This document shows positions 15,905 through 24,781 of a stretch of 64,000 nt of DNA, piece after piece. The stretch comes from Butyricimonas synergistica DSM 23225 (GTDB lineage Bacteria > Bacteroidota > Bacteroidia > Bacteroidales > Marinifilaceae): the NCBI RefSeq assembly GCF_000379665.1, contig NZ_KB903371.1:1-64000 (forward strand). The letters run 5' to 3'. Each line of letters starts with the position of its first letter. Within the stretch, counting starts at the first letter, position 1. Both the position numbers and the translations under genes were made by a program. The notes below the pieces were generated by a model. That model saw only the letters and a program-made list of their open reading frames with translations, was not told the origin of the DNA and ran no database searches.

Positions 15905-16924
15905 TTATTTGATTGTTGCCGTTTCCAACAAACGGGGTAGGGGCAGGATATTCTGCTCTGCATCATTGATCGGGGAGAACGTCCAGGCGTCCCAGCTCTC
16001 GTCTTCCAGTTCACGGTTGTTGGCGTAAAAATTGGAGTACTCGTATTCTTCCGATTCCAGTACCGCTTCCCCGTATCCCAGCCAGTAGGAAGCGTACGCC
16101 ACGTGCCAGCCGCCAATCCAGTAATCATCCTCGGTGAGCAGCTTGAAGTCGTCGATGTTATCGTCCTCTCCTTGTACGTATATGCCCTCCTTGAAATCTT
16201 TTTCCGTCAACGTGATTCCCTGGTATGTCTTGCCCCCGTATTCAAAGTCCTCGCTTTTAATTTTGATTTTCCTGTCACCGTTGCCGTCATAGCCGAATCC
16301 TTTGATGGTAAACCCGAGGGCATCGCTGGAAACAATAACGAATAGGCGGGGATCTTTTTTGGCGATAGCCTTGATCAGGTCAAATCCCGTGGGGGTATCC
16401 TCTCTTTTCTCCGGTTTCTTCCATTTATACCCCCATGCCCGGAAGAATATCTCTCCGTCCTCGGGGTGTAACAAATCCTTCACGTCTTGGGACACCCATT
16501 GTATCGCCAGCACCGAGCGGCACTCGCCTTCTCCCGTCCAGTTTGTGACGTCCGAAATTTTGAAGCCGTCCATCACCGTGATATTCACGCTGTCCGATGC
16601 TTCCCCGAGTACGTTGGAAGCCGTCACTTTGACCTTGAACGCACCTTCCTTGGCAGACGAGAACTCGTATATCGTGTCCTTTGACATTTCTTTCCCGTCC
16701 ACGAACCATTGGAGTGCGGCTTCCGTCGTGTTGATAATGTTCGCTCTTAACCTCACCTTCCTTTCCGGGAGAATAGCACTTTTCAGGCTTAGATTCTGTA
16801 CGGAAACTTCCGGGGGAGTCAGAGGTTTGTCGTCACCTCCGCCTCCGCCATTGTCATCGCTACAAGAACTCCACATTCCCGTGAAGATCAATATAGCTAG
16901 TGCATAAAGTAAATTCTTTTTCAT
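15905..16924 (-). CDS. Surface lipoprotein with Ig-like domain, paralogue in B12 operon
   Basis: A 339-residue lipoprotein with signal ending MWSSCSDDNGGG, giving a surface-export type mature end followed by a glycine-rich linker. It has the same two-part plan as the protein at 14387-15349: an Ig/PKD-like domain, then NWTGEGECRSVLAIQW, AWGYKW, DLIKAIAKKDPRL, GFGYDGNGDRKIK and YWIGGWHVAYASYWLGYG. I chose ATG 16924, 7 bases after the previous stop, because the frame further upstream lies inside the neighbouring gene. As last gene of the riboswitch-led operon with BtuB and two propeller lipoproteins, it is probably a surface accessory for corrinoid capture; the exact role is unknown. Confidence 0.75.
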   Translation of the reverse strand: MKKNLLYALAILIFTGMWSSCSDDNGGGGGDDKPLTPPEVSVQNLSLKSAILPERKVRLRANIINTTEAALQWFVDGKEMSKDTIYEFSSAKEGAFKVKVTASNVLGEASDSVNITVMDGFKISDVTNWTGEGECRSVLAIQWVSQDVKDLLHPEDGEIFFRAWGYKWKKPEKREDTPTGFDLIKAIAKKDPRLFVIVSSDALGFTIKGFGYDGNGDRKIKIKSEDFEYGGKTYQGITLTEKDFKEGIYVQGEDDNIDDFKLLTEDDYWIGGWHVAYASYWLGYGEAVLESEEYEYSNFYANNRELEDESWDAWTFSPINDAEQNILPLPRLLETATIK

Positions 16925-16931
16925 TACCGTT

Positions 16932-18275
16932 TTATTCAAAATTGTACGTGAAGAATATTCCGGCGGGGAAACGGGTATAGTCGTTATATGCAGCACTGAT
17001 TTCGGGTTCTTCTCCACTAAAATCAAATGCCGTGATTTGATTTATCAAATAATTATTTCCCCAACCTTTTAATGTGTTCATGAAAACTTTTCCTGTTTTA
17101 GGGTTAACGGCAACGGTGTTGTAGACCTGTCCGACGTTCTCAACCATTGTTTTGGCATCTACCATGAAATCAGTTTGATTTTCACCGAAAATGTGACGAT
17201 AGATTTTTGATGAGGTGCTATTTATATACAAGGTATCTCCTTTGGCTGTAATATTAGGAGTAGCTGGGCGAGCGAAAGTATTGGGTTTTAATTCATTTGC
17301 CGCATCTCCTGTTAATGTGTTAGCTTTTAGAATTTCACAGGTATTGGCATCCACTTTTGAGATTTTACCGGATGCGTCTGAAACCCAAAGATTATTATCT
17401 GAAGATTTAATTACTCCGGAAACATTACCCTCAAACGTAATTGTTTTGGCAATTTGGTCTTTTCCTTCTTCGAAGACAAGGACAGTATTGTTTCGGGTGG
17501 CAAATACTTTGTTGTTTACAACAGGCATTGTGTTGTTACGTGCTCCTGAGGTGCCTTCAACGAGTAATACTTCTCCTGTTGAAGGATGAAATATTTTGAT
17601 ACCTTGACCATCACGAATATATATATTATCCTCGTCTAATACCGCAATATGAGTAGGGGAACTTACTTTACCCTCTAATTCTTCTTGGAATTTGCGTTCT
17701 CTTTTTAAGGTTTCTGCATTGAGAATAGTTACAAAACCACCATCATACCCTCCGGATTGAGAAACAATATACATTTTATTGTCTTTGATAAATAAGTCTT
17801 GGGTTAAGGCTCCTAATTCTCCTCCATTTTCAAATTGATAAACATTATTGGTTATTTCTCCTTTTGAATCAATGAAAATTAAACTTCCGGGCGATCTACT
17901 TCCTTCGTTAAGAATGAAAGTCCCGTACTTGTATTTCCCGTGAACCTCGATCATGGTTGTGGTAAATGCCTTCCCGTCTGCATTGGATACGGCAAGCATC
18001 ACGTTATATTTTCCAAGTTCTTCAGCCTTGAACGTGTAGATAGAATCTGTCGATACTTTTTCCCCATTTACCAACCAAGCCAAACTCGTTTCTATCGGGC
18101 TATCGACCTTAGCTTTCAAAACAATAGATTCTGTCGGGAGCATCGAAAAACTACCATTTGCGCTTTCGATAGTTACTGTCGGCGGCGTCGGAATATATTT
18201 ATCATCATCACTACAAGAACTCACTAATCCTGTCAACACTCCTAAAAACAATAATACTAAATAAAACTTCTTCAT
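16932..18275 (-). CDS. BtuG-like propeller lipoprotein with N-terminal Ig-like domain
   Basis: A 447-residue surface lipoprotein (signal ending LVSSCSDDDK). An Ig/PKD-like domain (about 33-112) resembles those of the two neighbouring lipoproteins. The rest looks like a DUF5074/YncE-type beta-propeller: it opens GTFILNEGSRSPGSLIFID and has recurring blades such as NKMYIVSQSGG, DNIYIRDGQG, NKVFATRN, NNLWVSDASGKISKVD and GKVFMNT. BtuG proteins of Bacteroides are surface propellers that hand B12 to BtuB, and this gene is directly downstream of btuB. It is more AT-rich than btuB. Confidence 0.75.
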   Translation of the reverse strand: MKKFYLVLLFLGVLTGLVSSCSDDDKYIPTPPTVTIESANGSFSMLPTESIVLKAKVDSPIETSLAWLVNGEKVSTDSIYTFKAEELGKYNVMLAVSNADGKAFTTTMIEVHGKYKYGTFILNEGSRSPGSLIFIDSKGEITNNVYQFENGGELGALTQDLFIKDNKMYIVSQSGGYDGGFVTILNAETLKRERKFQEELEGKVSSPTHIAVLDEDNIYIRDGQGIKIFHPSTGEVLLVEGTSGARNNTMPVVNNKVFATRNNTVLVFEEGKDQIAKTITFEGNVSGVIKSSDNNLWVSDASGKISKVDANTCEILKANTLTGDAANELKPNTFARPATPNITAKGDTLYINSTSSKIYRHIFGENQTDFMVDAKTMVENVGQVYNTVAVNPKTGKVFMNTLKGWGNNYLINQITAFDFSGEEPEISAAYNDYTRFPAGIFFTYNFE

Positions 18276-18323
18276 AATTCTAACCTTCTCTGTTTACTGT
18301 AAAATAATATATTAATAGATACT

Positions 18324-20345
18324 CTAAAATTCCCACATCAGCGACACGAGGCAATTCCGTAACGGCATCGGGTAATACTGTGTCGATTCGTAATACGTGT
18401 CCAGCAGGTTGTCCACCCGAACTTGCGGGGTCAGGCTCATCCCGTTGCGGAACTCGTACCGGTAACCCGCGAGGATATTGTGCACCGAGTAAGGGTCGGT
18501 AGCGTATTCCTGGTCGGTGGTGATAAAGCGGCGTCCGATATAGGTCACCTGCCACGAGAAAAAAGCTCCCCGGTAATCGGCTGCAACCCTCACGTTCCAT
18601 TTGAAGCGGGGCACGTAAGGAATCTGCTTCATGTACGAGCCGTCGTCCTCGTGTTGTTTCTTGCGGGTACGGGATTGCGACCAGCTGTAATTGCCCGATG
18701 CGTTTACCCTCAAATCCCCGATCTCGTAGGTCAGCTTCCCGTACAATTCCACCCCTTCTGAACGCACGTTGCGGTGGTTCTGCGGTGTCCATATCCATTG
18801 GTTCCCGTCCTTGGGCAACCATAGTATCCAATTGTCGATATACATCAGGTAGCCCGACACCTCCGCGTCCAGCGAGAGTCCCTGGCACAGGTGCTTCCGG
18901 TAAGCCACGGAAGCGTCGTACGAGTACCCGTCTTCCGGCTTCACGTCCGGGTTGCCTCCCGGTCGCCAGTAGAGGTCGTTCATGCTCGGGAACCGGTAGT
19001 TGTAAGCCATGCTTCCCTTTACCTGCAATTCCCGTTCCAACAGGTTGAACACCACGCCAGCCGACCACGTGGATACGCCCCGGTTGTCGTTCTGTTCGAA
19101 CATATACTGCCCGTTCAGCATTATCCACTCTACCGGGGTCCACAATGCCGACGCCTGCCACGAGAGCACGTTACGGTGGTGGTGGAAGGGCGGTTCCACC
19201 TCCGGGATGTCATAATCCACGTCGCCCAGCGTGTACTTCGACGAGTCGATGTCGATGTAGCTGCTCACCCGTATCAAGTCGTGCGAGTAAGTCAGGCTTG
19301 TGCCCAGCACGAGGTTTTCCCGCGGGGTAAACGTGTAATCGGCGATACCTTGCCACGTCTGCGACTGGTTCTTGTTACCCTCCGGGTCGAACATTCCCCC
19401 GGCGTACCATTTGTCGTACTTCTGCCGGTAATAGAGCCACGCCGCCTTCACGTGCAGGGCGTGTATGCCGCGGGTGAAATCCACGCCCGCGTATGCCCGG
19501 AAATTGGTTTCCCGTTGCTTCTCGTGCGATTGGTTGACAATCCCGAGAGCGGGAGGCAACATCCGTTCGCCTTCCTGAAACCACGCCACTGCCGTCAGCC
19601 GGGTGTAAGGGGATAACCGGAAGTAGCCTTCCTGCATTGCCGCCCATTGCGTGTAGTCAGCGTCTTGCCGTTTCTCGCGGAAAGGCTCGTTGGTCAATAT
19701 CTTGTTCAGGTAAGTGTAATTATTGTCCGAGTGCTGGTAGTATAGGCGGGTTTTAAAAGTCGATTTTTCTCCGCCCGAGTTCACTTGCGCTCCCGCCGTG
19801 TACGTGCCGTACGAGCCGTATTCGCCCAAGGCTTTCCCGCTCACGCCCTTGCGTCCGTCCGGGTCGGTGAAGAGGTTGACGCTTCCCCCGATGGCTCCCG
19901 TCCCGTTCTTCACGTGGCTGCTCCCGTAGTACAGGTTCACGTTGTCCGTGAAGAACACCGGGATTTGCGAGAAATCGAAAGTCCCCGACATGGGCGGCGT
20001 GATATTGATGCCGTTCCAGTTCACCCGAGTCTGCGAGGGACTGGCTCCCCGGAAGGAGGCAGTCGACAGGGCGCCCATTCCCAGGCTTTTGATGTAAATC
20101 GCCGTGTAGTCCGTCAGTAACTCCGCCAGCGAGCGAGTTTTATTTGCCTGCATGATTTCCGGGTCTATCCGGCTCACCTTTGCCCCGGCGTTCGCCTCGT
20201 TGGCGTGCCGGATACGTTGGCTGACCACCTGCACCGTGTCGAGCGTCCCGCGCATCGTCACCGAATCCCTTCGTTGTGCCTCTGCCTGCATCCCGCTTCC
20301 CAGCGTGAAACAGATACATAATCCTATCGTTATTCTTTTAAGCAT
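18324..20345 (-). CDS. btuB: TonB-dependent outer-membrane receptor, BtuB-like
   Basis: A 673-residue receptor that brings cobalamin across the outer membrane using TonB energy. A signal peptide (about 1-23) is followed by the TonB-box region at DTVQVVSQR, a plug domain (about 40-155, with SLAELLTDYTAIYIKS, ASFRGASPSQTRVNWNG and GAIGGSVN) and a beta-barrel ending in the aromatic VSLMWEF. There is no STN or carboxypeptidase-like domain, unlike the SusC in this window. It starts 10 bases after the BtuG-like gene, in the operon led by the third cobalamin riboswitch. GC content is visibly higher here than in the next gene. Confidence 0.9.
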   Translation of the reverse strand: MLKRITIGLCICFTLGSGMQAEAQRRDSVTMRGTLDTVQVVSQRIRHANEANAGAKVSRIDPEIMQANKTRSLAELLTDYTAIYIKSLGMGALSTASFRGASPSQTRVNWNGINITPPMSGTFDFSQIPVFFTDNVNLYYGSSHVKNGTGAIGGSVNLFTDPDGRKGVSGKALGEYGSYGTYTAGAQVNSGGEKSTFKTRLYYQHSDNNYTYLNKILTNEPFREKRQDADYTQWAAMQEGYFRLSPYTRLTAVAWFQEGERMLPPALGIVNQSHEKQRETNFRAYAGVDFTRGIHALHVKAAWLYYRQKYDKWYAGGMFDPEGNKNQSQTWQGIADYTFTPRENLVLGTSLTYSHDLIRVSSYIDIDSSKYTLGDVDYDIPEVEPPFHHHRNVLSWQASALWTPVEWIMLNGQYMFEQNDNRGVSTWSAGVVFNLLERELQVKGSMAYNYRFPSMNDLYWRPGGNPDVKPEDGYSYDASVAYRKHLCQGLSLDAEVSGYLMYIDNWILWLPKDGNQWIWTPQNHRNVRSEGVELYGKLTYEIGDLRVNASGNYSWSQSRTRKKQHEDDGSYMKQIPYVPRFKWNVRVAADYRGAFFSWQVTYIGRRFITTDQEYATDPYSVHNILAGYRYEFRNGMSLTPQVRVDNLLDTYYESTQYYPMPLRNCLVSLMWEF

Positions 20346-20355
20346 AATCTTTCTT

Positions 20356-21510
20356 TTAGCGTTGACTTCCGGGGAAATAGACCTGACCGGGATAAACTCC
20401 CACCTTGTGGCTGACCTTCGAGCCGTCCTTCAAGTAGTGGCGGATGTATCCTCTTTGTGCCGTGTAATCCAGGCAGTCGCACAAGTAGACGTCCCCCTCC
20501 GGGCTAACCGCGAATCCGTACATCATGCCCACCTCCGGCAGGTCGTAATAATGCTCGAACTCGCCGTTATCCACGTTCATGCGGTACACGCTTTGTTGTT
20601 CTTTCTCGCCCTTGTCGTTCGCTTCAGCCGAACGGGTTTTCACGTTGAAATATATCCATGTCCCCGTGGGATCGATGTCCGTGCGGTTGTAATTGATATA
20701 GCCGATGATCTCGCCCGGTGTTTGTGAATTGGGGTCGCCGATGGGCAAGGTGTGTGATTCGACCACTTTCTCCCGCTTGGGGTCTACGCGTTTCAGCGTG
20801 ATGCCCGTGACCACCCCGCTTCTTTTCTGGTACATCAGCCCCCAGATCATTCCTTCCTTGTCGATCAACATTTGGCACGTTTTCGTGTATTCTTCGTTAT
20901 ATACCTCTTTGATGACCCGGGCGTAATCCTTCTTGATGTTGTCGGCGTCGAACACGTACAGACCTCCCTGCGTCATGCCGAACACTTTATTTTCCGCCAC
21001 GACCAAGTATTCCACCCACCGGGGGATGGAAATGTATTCCAGCGGCTTCCCGTAAGGCGGCACGGTTCGGACGCGTACCAGTTGGCGGTTCAAGTCCGAT
21101 ACGACTGCTTCCGTGGGGGAGATGGGCACGATCTGCCGCGGGTAGCCCGCCTGCGTGTAGAGTATTGTCCCCTCGGACTTGAAGGTCACGGGGTTGATGA
21201 TCTCGATCTTTTTCGAGTTGTTCATCGCCACGAAATACTTCCCGTTAATCATCGTGATGGATTGTGCCACGTCGCCCATCGGGCGATGGTTCACGTCTTG
21301 GAAGGCATCCACTACCACCTTGCCGTCCTTGTATATCACCGAGATAGCCCCGGCATTCGTGTTAATCAACCCCTCGTTCAGCACGAGAGCCTCGATATCC
21401 CCGTTGCCCAACACTCCGTCGGGGTAAGGCATCCCCGGTTTGTCGCATGACGACAATACCGTACCTATGCATAAAATAATCAGAAAACAAAACCACTTTT
21501 TCGCGAACAT
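20356..21510 (-). CDS. btuG: BtuG-like surface propeller lipoprotein (DUF5074 type)
   Basis: A 384-residue lipoprotein with signal ending TVLSSCDKPG. The mature part resembles a YncE/DUF5074 beta-propeller: EALVLNEGLINTNAGAISV at the start, then repeated blades such as GKYFVAMNNSKKIEIINP, NKVFGMTQGGLYVFD, GMIWGLMYQ and GDVYLCDCLDY. In Bacteroides such proteins (BtuG) bind cobalamin very tightly at the surface and pass it to BtuB. Here it is the first gene of the operon, just upstream of btuB and just downstream of a cobalamin riboswitch, which supports the name. Confidence 0.8.
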   Translation of the reverse strand: MFAKKWFCFLIILCIGTVLSSCDKPGMPYPDGVLGNGDIEALVLNEGLINTNAGAISVIYKDGKVVVDAFQDVNHRPMGDVAQSITMINGKYFVAMNNSKKIEIINPVTFKSEGTILYTQAGYPRQIVPISPTEAVVSDLNRQLVRVRTVPPYGKPLEYISIPRWVEYLVVAENKVFGMTQGGLYVFDADNIKKDYARVIKEVYNEEYTKTCQMLIDKEGMIWGLMYQKRSGVVTGITLKRVDPKREKVVESHTLPIGDPNSQTPGEIIGYINYNRTDIDPTGTWIYFNVKTRSAEANDKGEKEQQSVYRMNVDNGEFEHYYDLPEVGMMYGFAVSPEGDVYLCDCLDYTAQRGYIRHYLKDGSKVSHKVGVYPGQVYFPGSQR

Positions 21511-21576
21511 AATCTCCCTTTTAAGCAGGAAAAGGCTTGACGTATCCGGTCGACAATTGTTAAGCTATCGGCGTTC

Positions 21577-21600
21577 ACGTTCTTCCTTCCCCTTGAACGT
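21577..21600 (-). promoter_or_regulatory. Riboswitch L13-type hairpin, third riboswitch
   Basis: The RNA forms ACGTTC / GAACGT around AAGGGGAAGGAA, 18 bases after the B12 box and 67 bases before the gene. The stem differs from that of the second riboswitch by a compensated pair (T-A to C-G) while the loop is kept. The predicted L5 (TCCACT) pairs with AGGGGA with one mismatch. Confidence 0.55.
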
Positions 21601-21618
21601 TAAACAATGTGATCGTAT

Positions 21619-21805
21619 GGCAGGTCTTCTGACTTGTTTCTTTCCCGGCGTCCTTCCCATCCCCGATATACGGGACAGTGGATCACGAGTGCCGGAGAAA
21701 TTGTTATGAAACTTACAGCAGTGGATCTGTTCAGGATTTTCACCTGATTCCCTATTAATCCCTGGTAAGGTTGTAGAAATATCTTACCCGGGAACCATAG
21801 CACCG
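21619..21805 (-). ncRNA. Cobalamin riboswitch controlling the btuG-btuB operon
   Basis: The minus strand has TAGGGAATCAGGTGAAAATC, CTGCTGTAAG, CCACTGTCCC, GGGAAGG and the B12 box AGTCAGAAGACCTGCC. A near-consensus -7 box, TACTTTCG (21806-21813), lies just upstream. It heads the longest B12 transcript in the window, four genes up to the terminator at 15836. Confidence 0.93.
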
Positions 21806-21885
21806 CGAAAGTAATACCTATTTTTTTATATTACTAATGAATGGTGGAAAAGATTTTCCCGTGAAAAAGACATTTTTTGTCTTTA

Positions 21886-21916
21886 TTTGTATATATCAGA
21901 TAATTCATTATGTTTG
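21886..21916 (+). promoter_or_regulatory. Consensus promoter of the flippase gene
   Basis: TTTG (21886-21889), a 19-base spacer and TATGTTTG (21909-21916) match the Bacteroidota promoter. A small T-rich hairpin (AAAGACA/TGTCTTT, 21866-21884) just upstream may insulate it. The leader to the gene is about 105 bases. Confidence 0.65.
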
Positions 21917-22025
21917 TATTCTTATTATTCTACTATGCAACTTTGTGTCGATTGTCTGCTATAGAGATTGTAAGGCGGTTAAATACTGATGTTTGTATTT
22001 TTTTAGTATGATCTTGAATTGAAAC

Positions 22026-23561
22026 ATGATGAAGCGGGAGATTGCGATCGGTAAAACTAAAACGGAACAAGCGTTGTGGTTGGTGCTTGCTAATGCGTTG
22101 TCGTTATGTATGGCATTGATAATATCCGCTATTCTTAGCCGGTACATGACAACTGTCGAGTACGGAACTTATCGACAGGTGATTTATATTTACTCGACCT
22201 TGTTGATCATTTTTTCCTTTGGACTTCCTAACGCGTACTCTTATTTTCTTGCACGAGTTCCTATCGAAGAAGGGCAGGCGGTGATTCGCAAATTGAACCT
22301 GTTGTTCTGGGGACTTTCTGTTGTTTTCTCGCTTTTGTTGTTCACGGGGGCGGCTCGAATAGCCGAATTGCTGGCAAACCCGTTATTAACTGTCAATTTG
22401 AAATATTTTGCCGTAACTCCCATGCTATTGATGCCGGTATTGGGTGTCGAGCGTGTTTTGACCGTGTACGGGATGACACGTGTCGTGCTGGTGTACGTCT
22501 TGCTAGGTCGTGTGTTCTGTATACTTTTTTCCGTGTTGCCGGAGATTATTTTCGATGCCGGGGTTACCGGGGTCGTCACCGGGCTGGTGGTTGCTTCTTT
22601 GGGTTCGAGTCTTGTCGGTTTTCGACTTTTGTCGTTGCCGTTTAAGAATGTTACACCCGGGAAAACGGAGATAACAATTCGGGATATATTGCGATTTTCG
22701 ATGCCGGTATTTACTTCAAGCTTGTACGGATTTATTATCGGGTCCGCGAGCCAATTTTTCGTGAGCCGTTACCTGGGAGTTGAAAATTTTGCCATGTTCG
22801 CGAACGGCTACAAGGAACTTCCTGTTGCCGGAATGGTGATTGGCGCCATATCCGGTATTTTATTGCCCGAGTTTTCCCGGATGACCCAAAACGGGGCTGG
22901 TAACAAGGAATATATAACTCTCTGGAAAAGCGTGATATTCAAGTCCGCGTCAATAATATACCCCTTTGCCGTGTTTTGTTGCGTTTTTGCCCCGGAAATA
23001 ATGGGAACCTTATACGGGAGCGTTTATCGTGAAGCGGCAGATTTGTTCAGGATTGTTACTATAATAAATTTGGCGCGGATCGTGCCGTACGGACCGTTGA
23101 TGTTTGCTTTAGGCAAAGGCAAGGTATTCGCGAACGCCCATATGGTCACGGCAATCTCCTTGCTTGCGCTTGATTTGTCGTGTGTTTATTTTTTCCCGTC
23201 TTTATTGGCGATCGCAGTAATCACCACGGCAACCACCTTTTTTTGTCTCATGGCTCTAATGATAAGTACAGCGCGTATTTTGAACACGAGCCTGTTGGGG
23301 CTGCTACCCTGGAAATCGATGCTCAAAATCCTGTTGGCATCCGCCTTCTCGTGCTTTTTGGGAAGCTTGGCGGTAAGTCGTGTCGGAATCACTCGCGACT
23401 TCCCCGTTCTTGTCATGGGATTTTTAGTATCAGTCGGCATCTATTTGCCCGTTTCCCGGGCTCTGGGCATTAATTACACGGTATTATTGAAACCGTTGGT
23501 GGCTTTCCAGAAAATGAATAAGATATTTTTTTGTCGTAAATGTAATTGCACGAATCAATAA
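22026..23561 (+). CDS. Polysaccharide flippase-type membrane protein (MOP superfamily)
   Basis: A 511-residue protein with about 12-14 hydrophobic segments, in the layout of Wzx/RfbX oligosaccharide flippases: an N-terminal segment with LSRYMTTVEYGTYRQ and a later repeat-like region with VSRYLGVENFAMFANGYKELP. It would turn lipid-linked glycans across the inner membrane. A glycosyltransferase gene follows after 8 bases, so the two form a small glycan-assembly operon. ATG 22026 and 22029 are equally possible starts. No other polysaccharide genes are near, so the substrate cannot be inferred. Confidence 0.82.
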   Translation: MMKREIAIGKTKTEQALWLVLANALSLCMALIISAILSRYMTTVEYGTYRQVIYIYSTLLIIFSFGLPNAYSYFLARVPIEEGQAVIRKLNLLFWGLSVVFSLLLFTGAARIAELLANPLLTVNLKYFAVTPMLLMPVLGVERVLTVYGMTRVVLVYVLLGRVFCILFSVLPEIIFDAGVTGVVTGLVVASLGSSLVGFRLLSLPFKNVTPGKTEITIRDILRFSMPVFTSSLYGFIIGSASQFFVSRYLGVENFAMFANGYKELPVAGMVIGAISGILLPEFSRMTQNGAGNKEYITLWKSVIFKSASIIYPFAVFCCVFAPEIMGTLYGSVYREAADLFRIVTIINLARIVPYGPLMFALGKGKVFANAHMVTAISLLALDLSCVYFFPSLLAIAVITTATTFFCLMALMISTARILNTSLLGLLPWKSMLKILLASAFSCFLGSLAVSRVGITRDFPVLVMGFLVSVGIYLPVSRALGINYTVLLKPLVAFQKMNKIFFCRKCNCTNQ

Positions 23562-23569
23562 AAGTAACT

Positions 23570-24781
23570 ATGAATATTTTAATAGTCACGCAGCGTTTTT
23601 ATCCTTACAATCGCATTGCTTCTTTTCGAATCAATTCGTTCGCGAAATATTTTCGCGAGGCAGGCTATTCGGTTACGGTAGTGACAGAAGGTGAGCGTGA
23701 TGAGGCAGTCAATTGGAATGGTTGTGACGTTCACTATATCAAAGATCCGATAATGACTCAAATGCAGTGTAATAAGTTTGTGAGGGAGAATAAAAAATGG
23801 GTACCAAGACGTGCGCTTAGGGCGTTGGAAACGAGAATTTTGTGGGGCGGACCATGTATTTGGCGTGCCAAAGCTTATAAAAAGATAGAGGAATTATTTC
23901 AAAAGAATAATTTCGACATCGTATTGAGTTCTTACGGGCCTTTGGCTCCCCACGTGCTCGTTATGAAATTGCTAAAAAGGGGGTACAAATTCTTCTGGAT
24001 CGCGGATATGCGTGACGAAATGTCAAAACATCCGCTAAATACTAAATTACGCACGTATCGATTCGCCATTTATGAACGTAAGATATTGGCGAAAGCGGAT
24101 TTGGTTGTGTCCGTGTCGAAACCAATTATTGATGATTTCAAAACGATGTGTTCACACGGCCGGTTTTTGGAAGTGAAAAACGGGTATGATTACGAGGAAT
24201 ACCATGAAGTGAATTTCCAGTCCCAATTCACGATGGGGTATATTGGTAATTTTTATGGTATGGCTGTGCCAGGTAATTTGTTTAATGCATTTTCTGAATT
24301 GATCGAGGAGGGAAGGCTTCCTCGGAATAGCCGAATTAAAATTGTCGGGAATTCTTTGAAACTTGATATTCCGGACAAGATCGCATCAAACGTGGTTCAA
24401 TATGAAGCAGTTCCACATGAAGAGGCCATCAGGATATCCATGACTGAAGTTGATGTTCTCCTGATGGTGCACAAATCCGGTAGGAAAGGCGTGTATTCCG
24501 GGAAATTATTTGACTACCTTGCCACGAATAAGCCTATTCTGGCATTATACGATCCCAACGACGTGGTCGCACCTCTGCTTGCCGAAACTAAAGCCGGATT
24601 TATCGTAGATGAAGCCGATAAAGAAGGAATCAAGGATATGATGATGAAATGTTATCGGATATGGAAGAATAAGGAGGTGCTTCCGCGAGATTGGGATAAA
24701 ATAAGACAATACTCGCGTCGCAATCAAATTCAGATCCTTTTAGACTATTTATCCGAGGTGTTTTGTCGCGGAAATAATTAG
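23570..24781 (+). CDS. Glycosyltransferase, GT4-like
   Basis: A 403-residue GT-B-fold transferase. The N-terminal domain starts MNILIVTQRFYPYNRIAS and includes VVTEGER; the C-terminal domain has MGYIGNFYGM, IVGNS and a GKLFDYLATNKPILAL segment, which matches the nucleotide-sugar site of GT4-type enzymes. I chose ATG 23570 because it starts the conserved beta-strand; an earlier TTG lies inside the flippase gene. Its last four bases overlap the end of the convergent gene at 24778. Confidence 0.83.
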   Translation: MNILIVTQRFYPYNRIASFRINSFAKYFREAGYSVTVVTEGERDEAVNWNGCDVHYIKDPIMTQMQCNKFVRENKKWVPRRALRALETRILWGGPCIWRAKAYKKIEELFQKNNFDIVLSSYGPLAPHVLVMKLLKRGYKFFWIADMRDEMSKHPLNTKLRTYRFAIYERKILAKADLVVSVSKPIIDDFKTMCSHGRFLEVKNGYDYEEYHEVNFQSQFTMGYIGNFYGMAVPGNLFNAFSELIEEGRLPRNSRIKIVGNSLKLDIPDKIASNVVQYEAVPHEEAIRISMTEVDVLLMVHKSGRKGVYSGKLFDYLATNKPILALYDPNDVVAPLLAETKAGFIVDEADKEGIKDMMMKCYRIWKNKEVLPRDWDKIRQYSRRNQIQILLDYLSEVFCRGNN

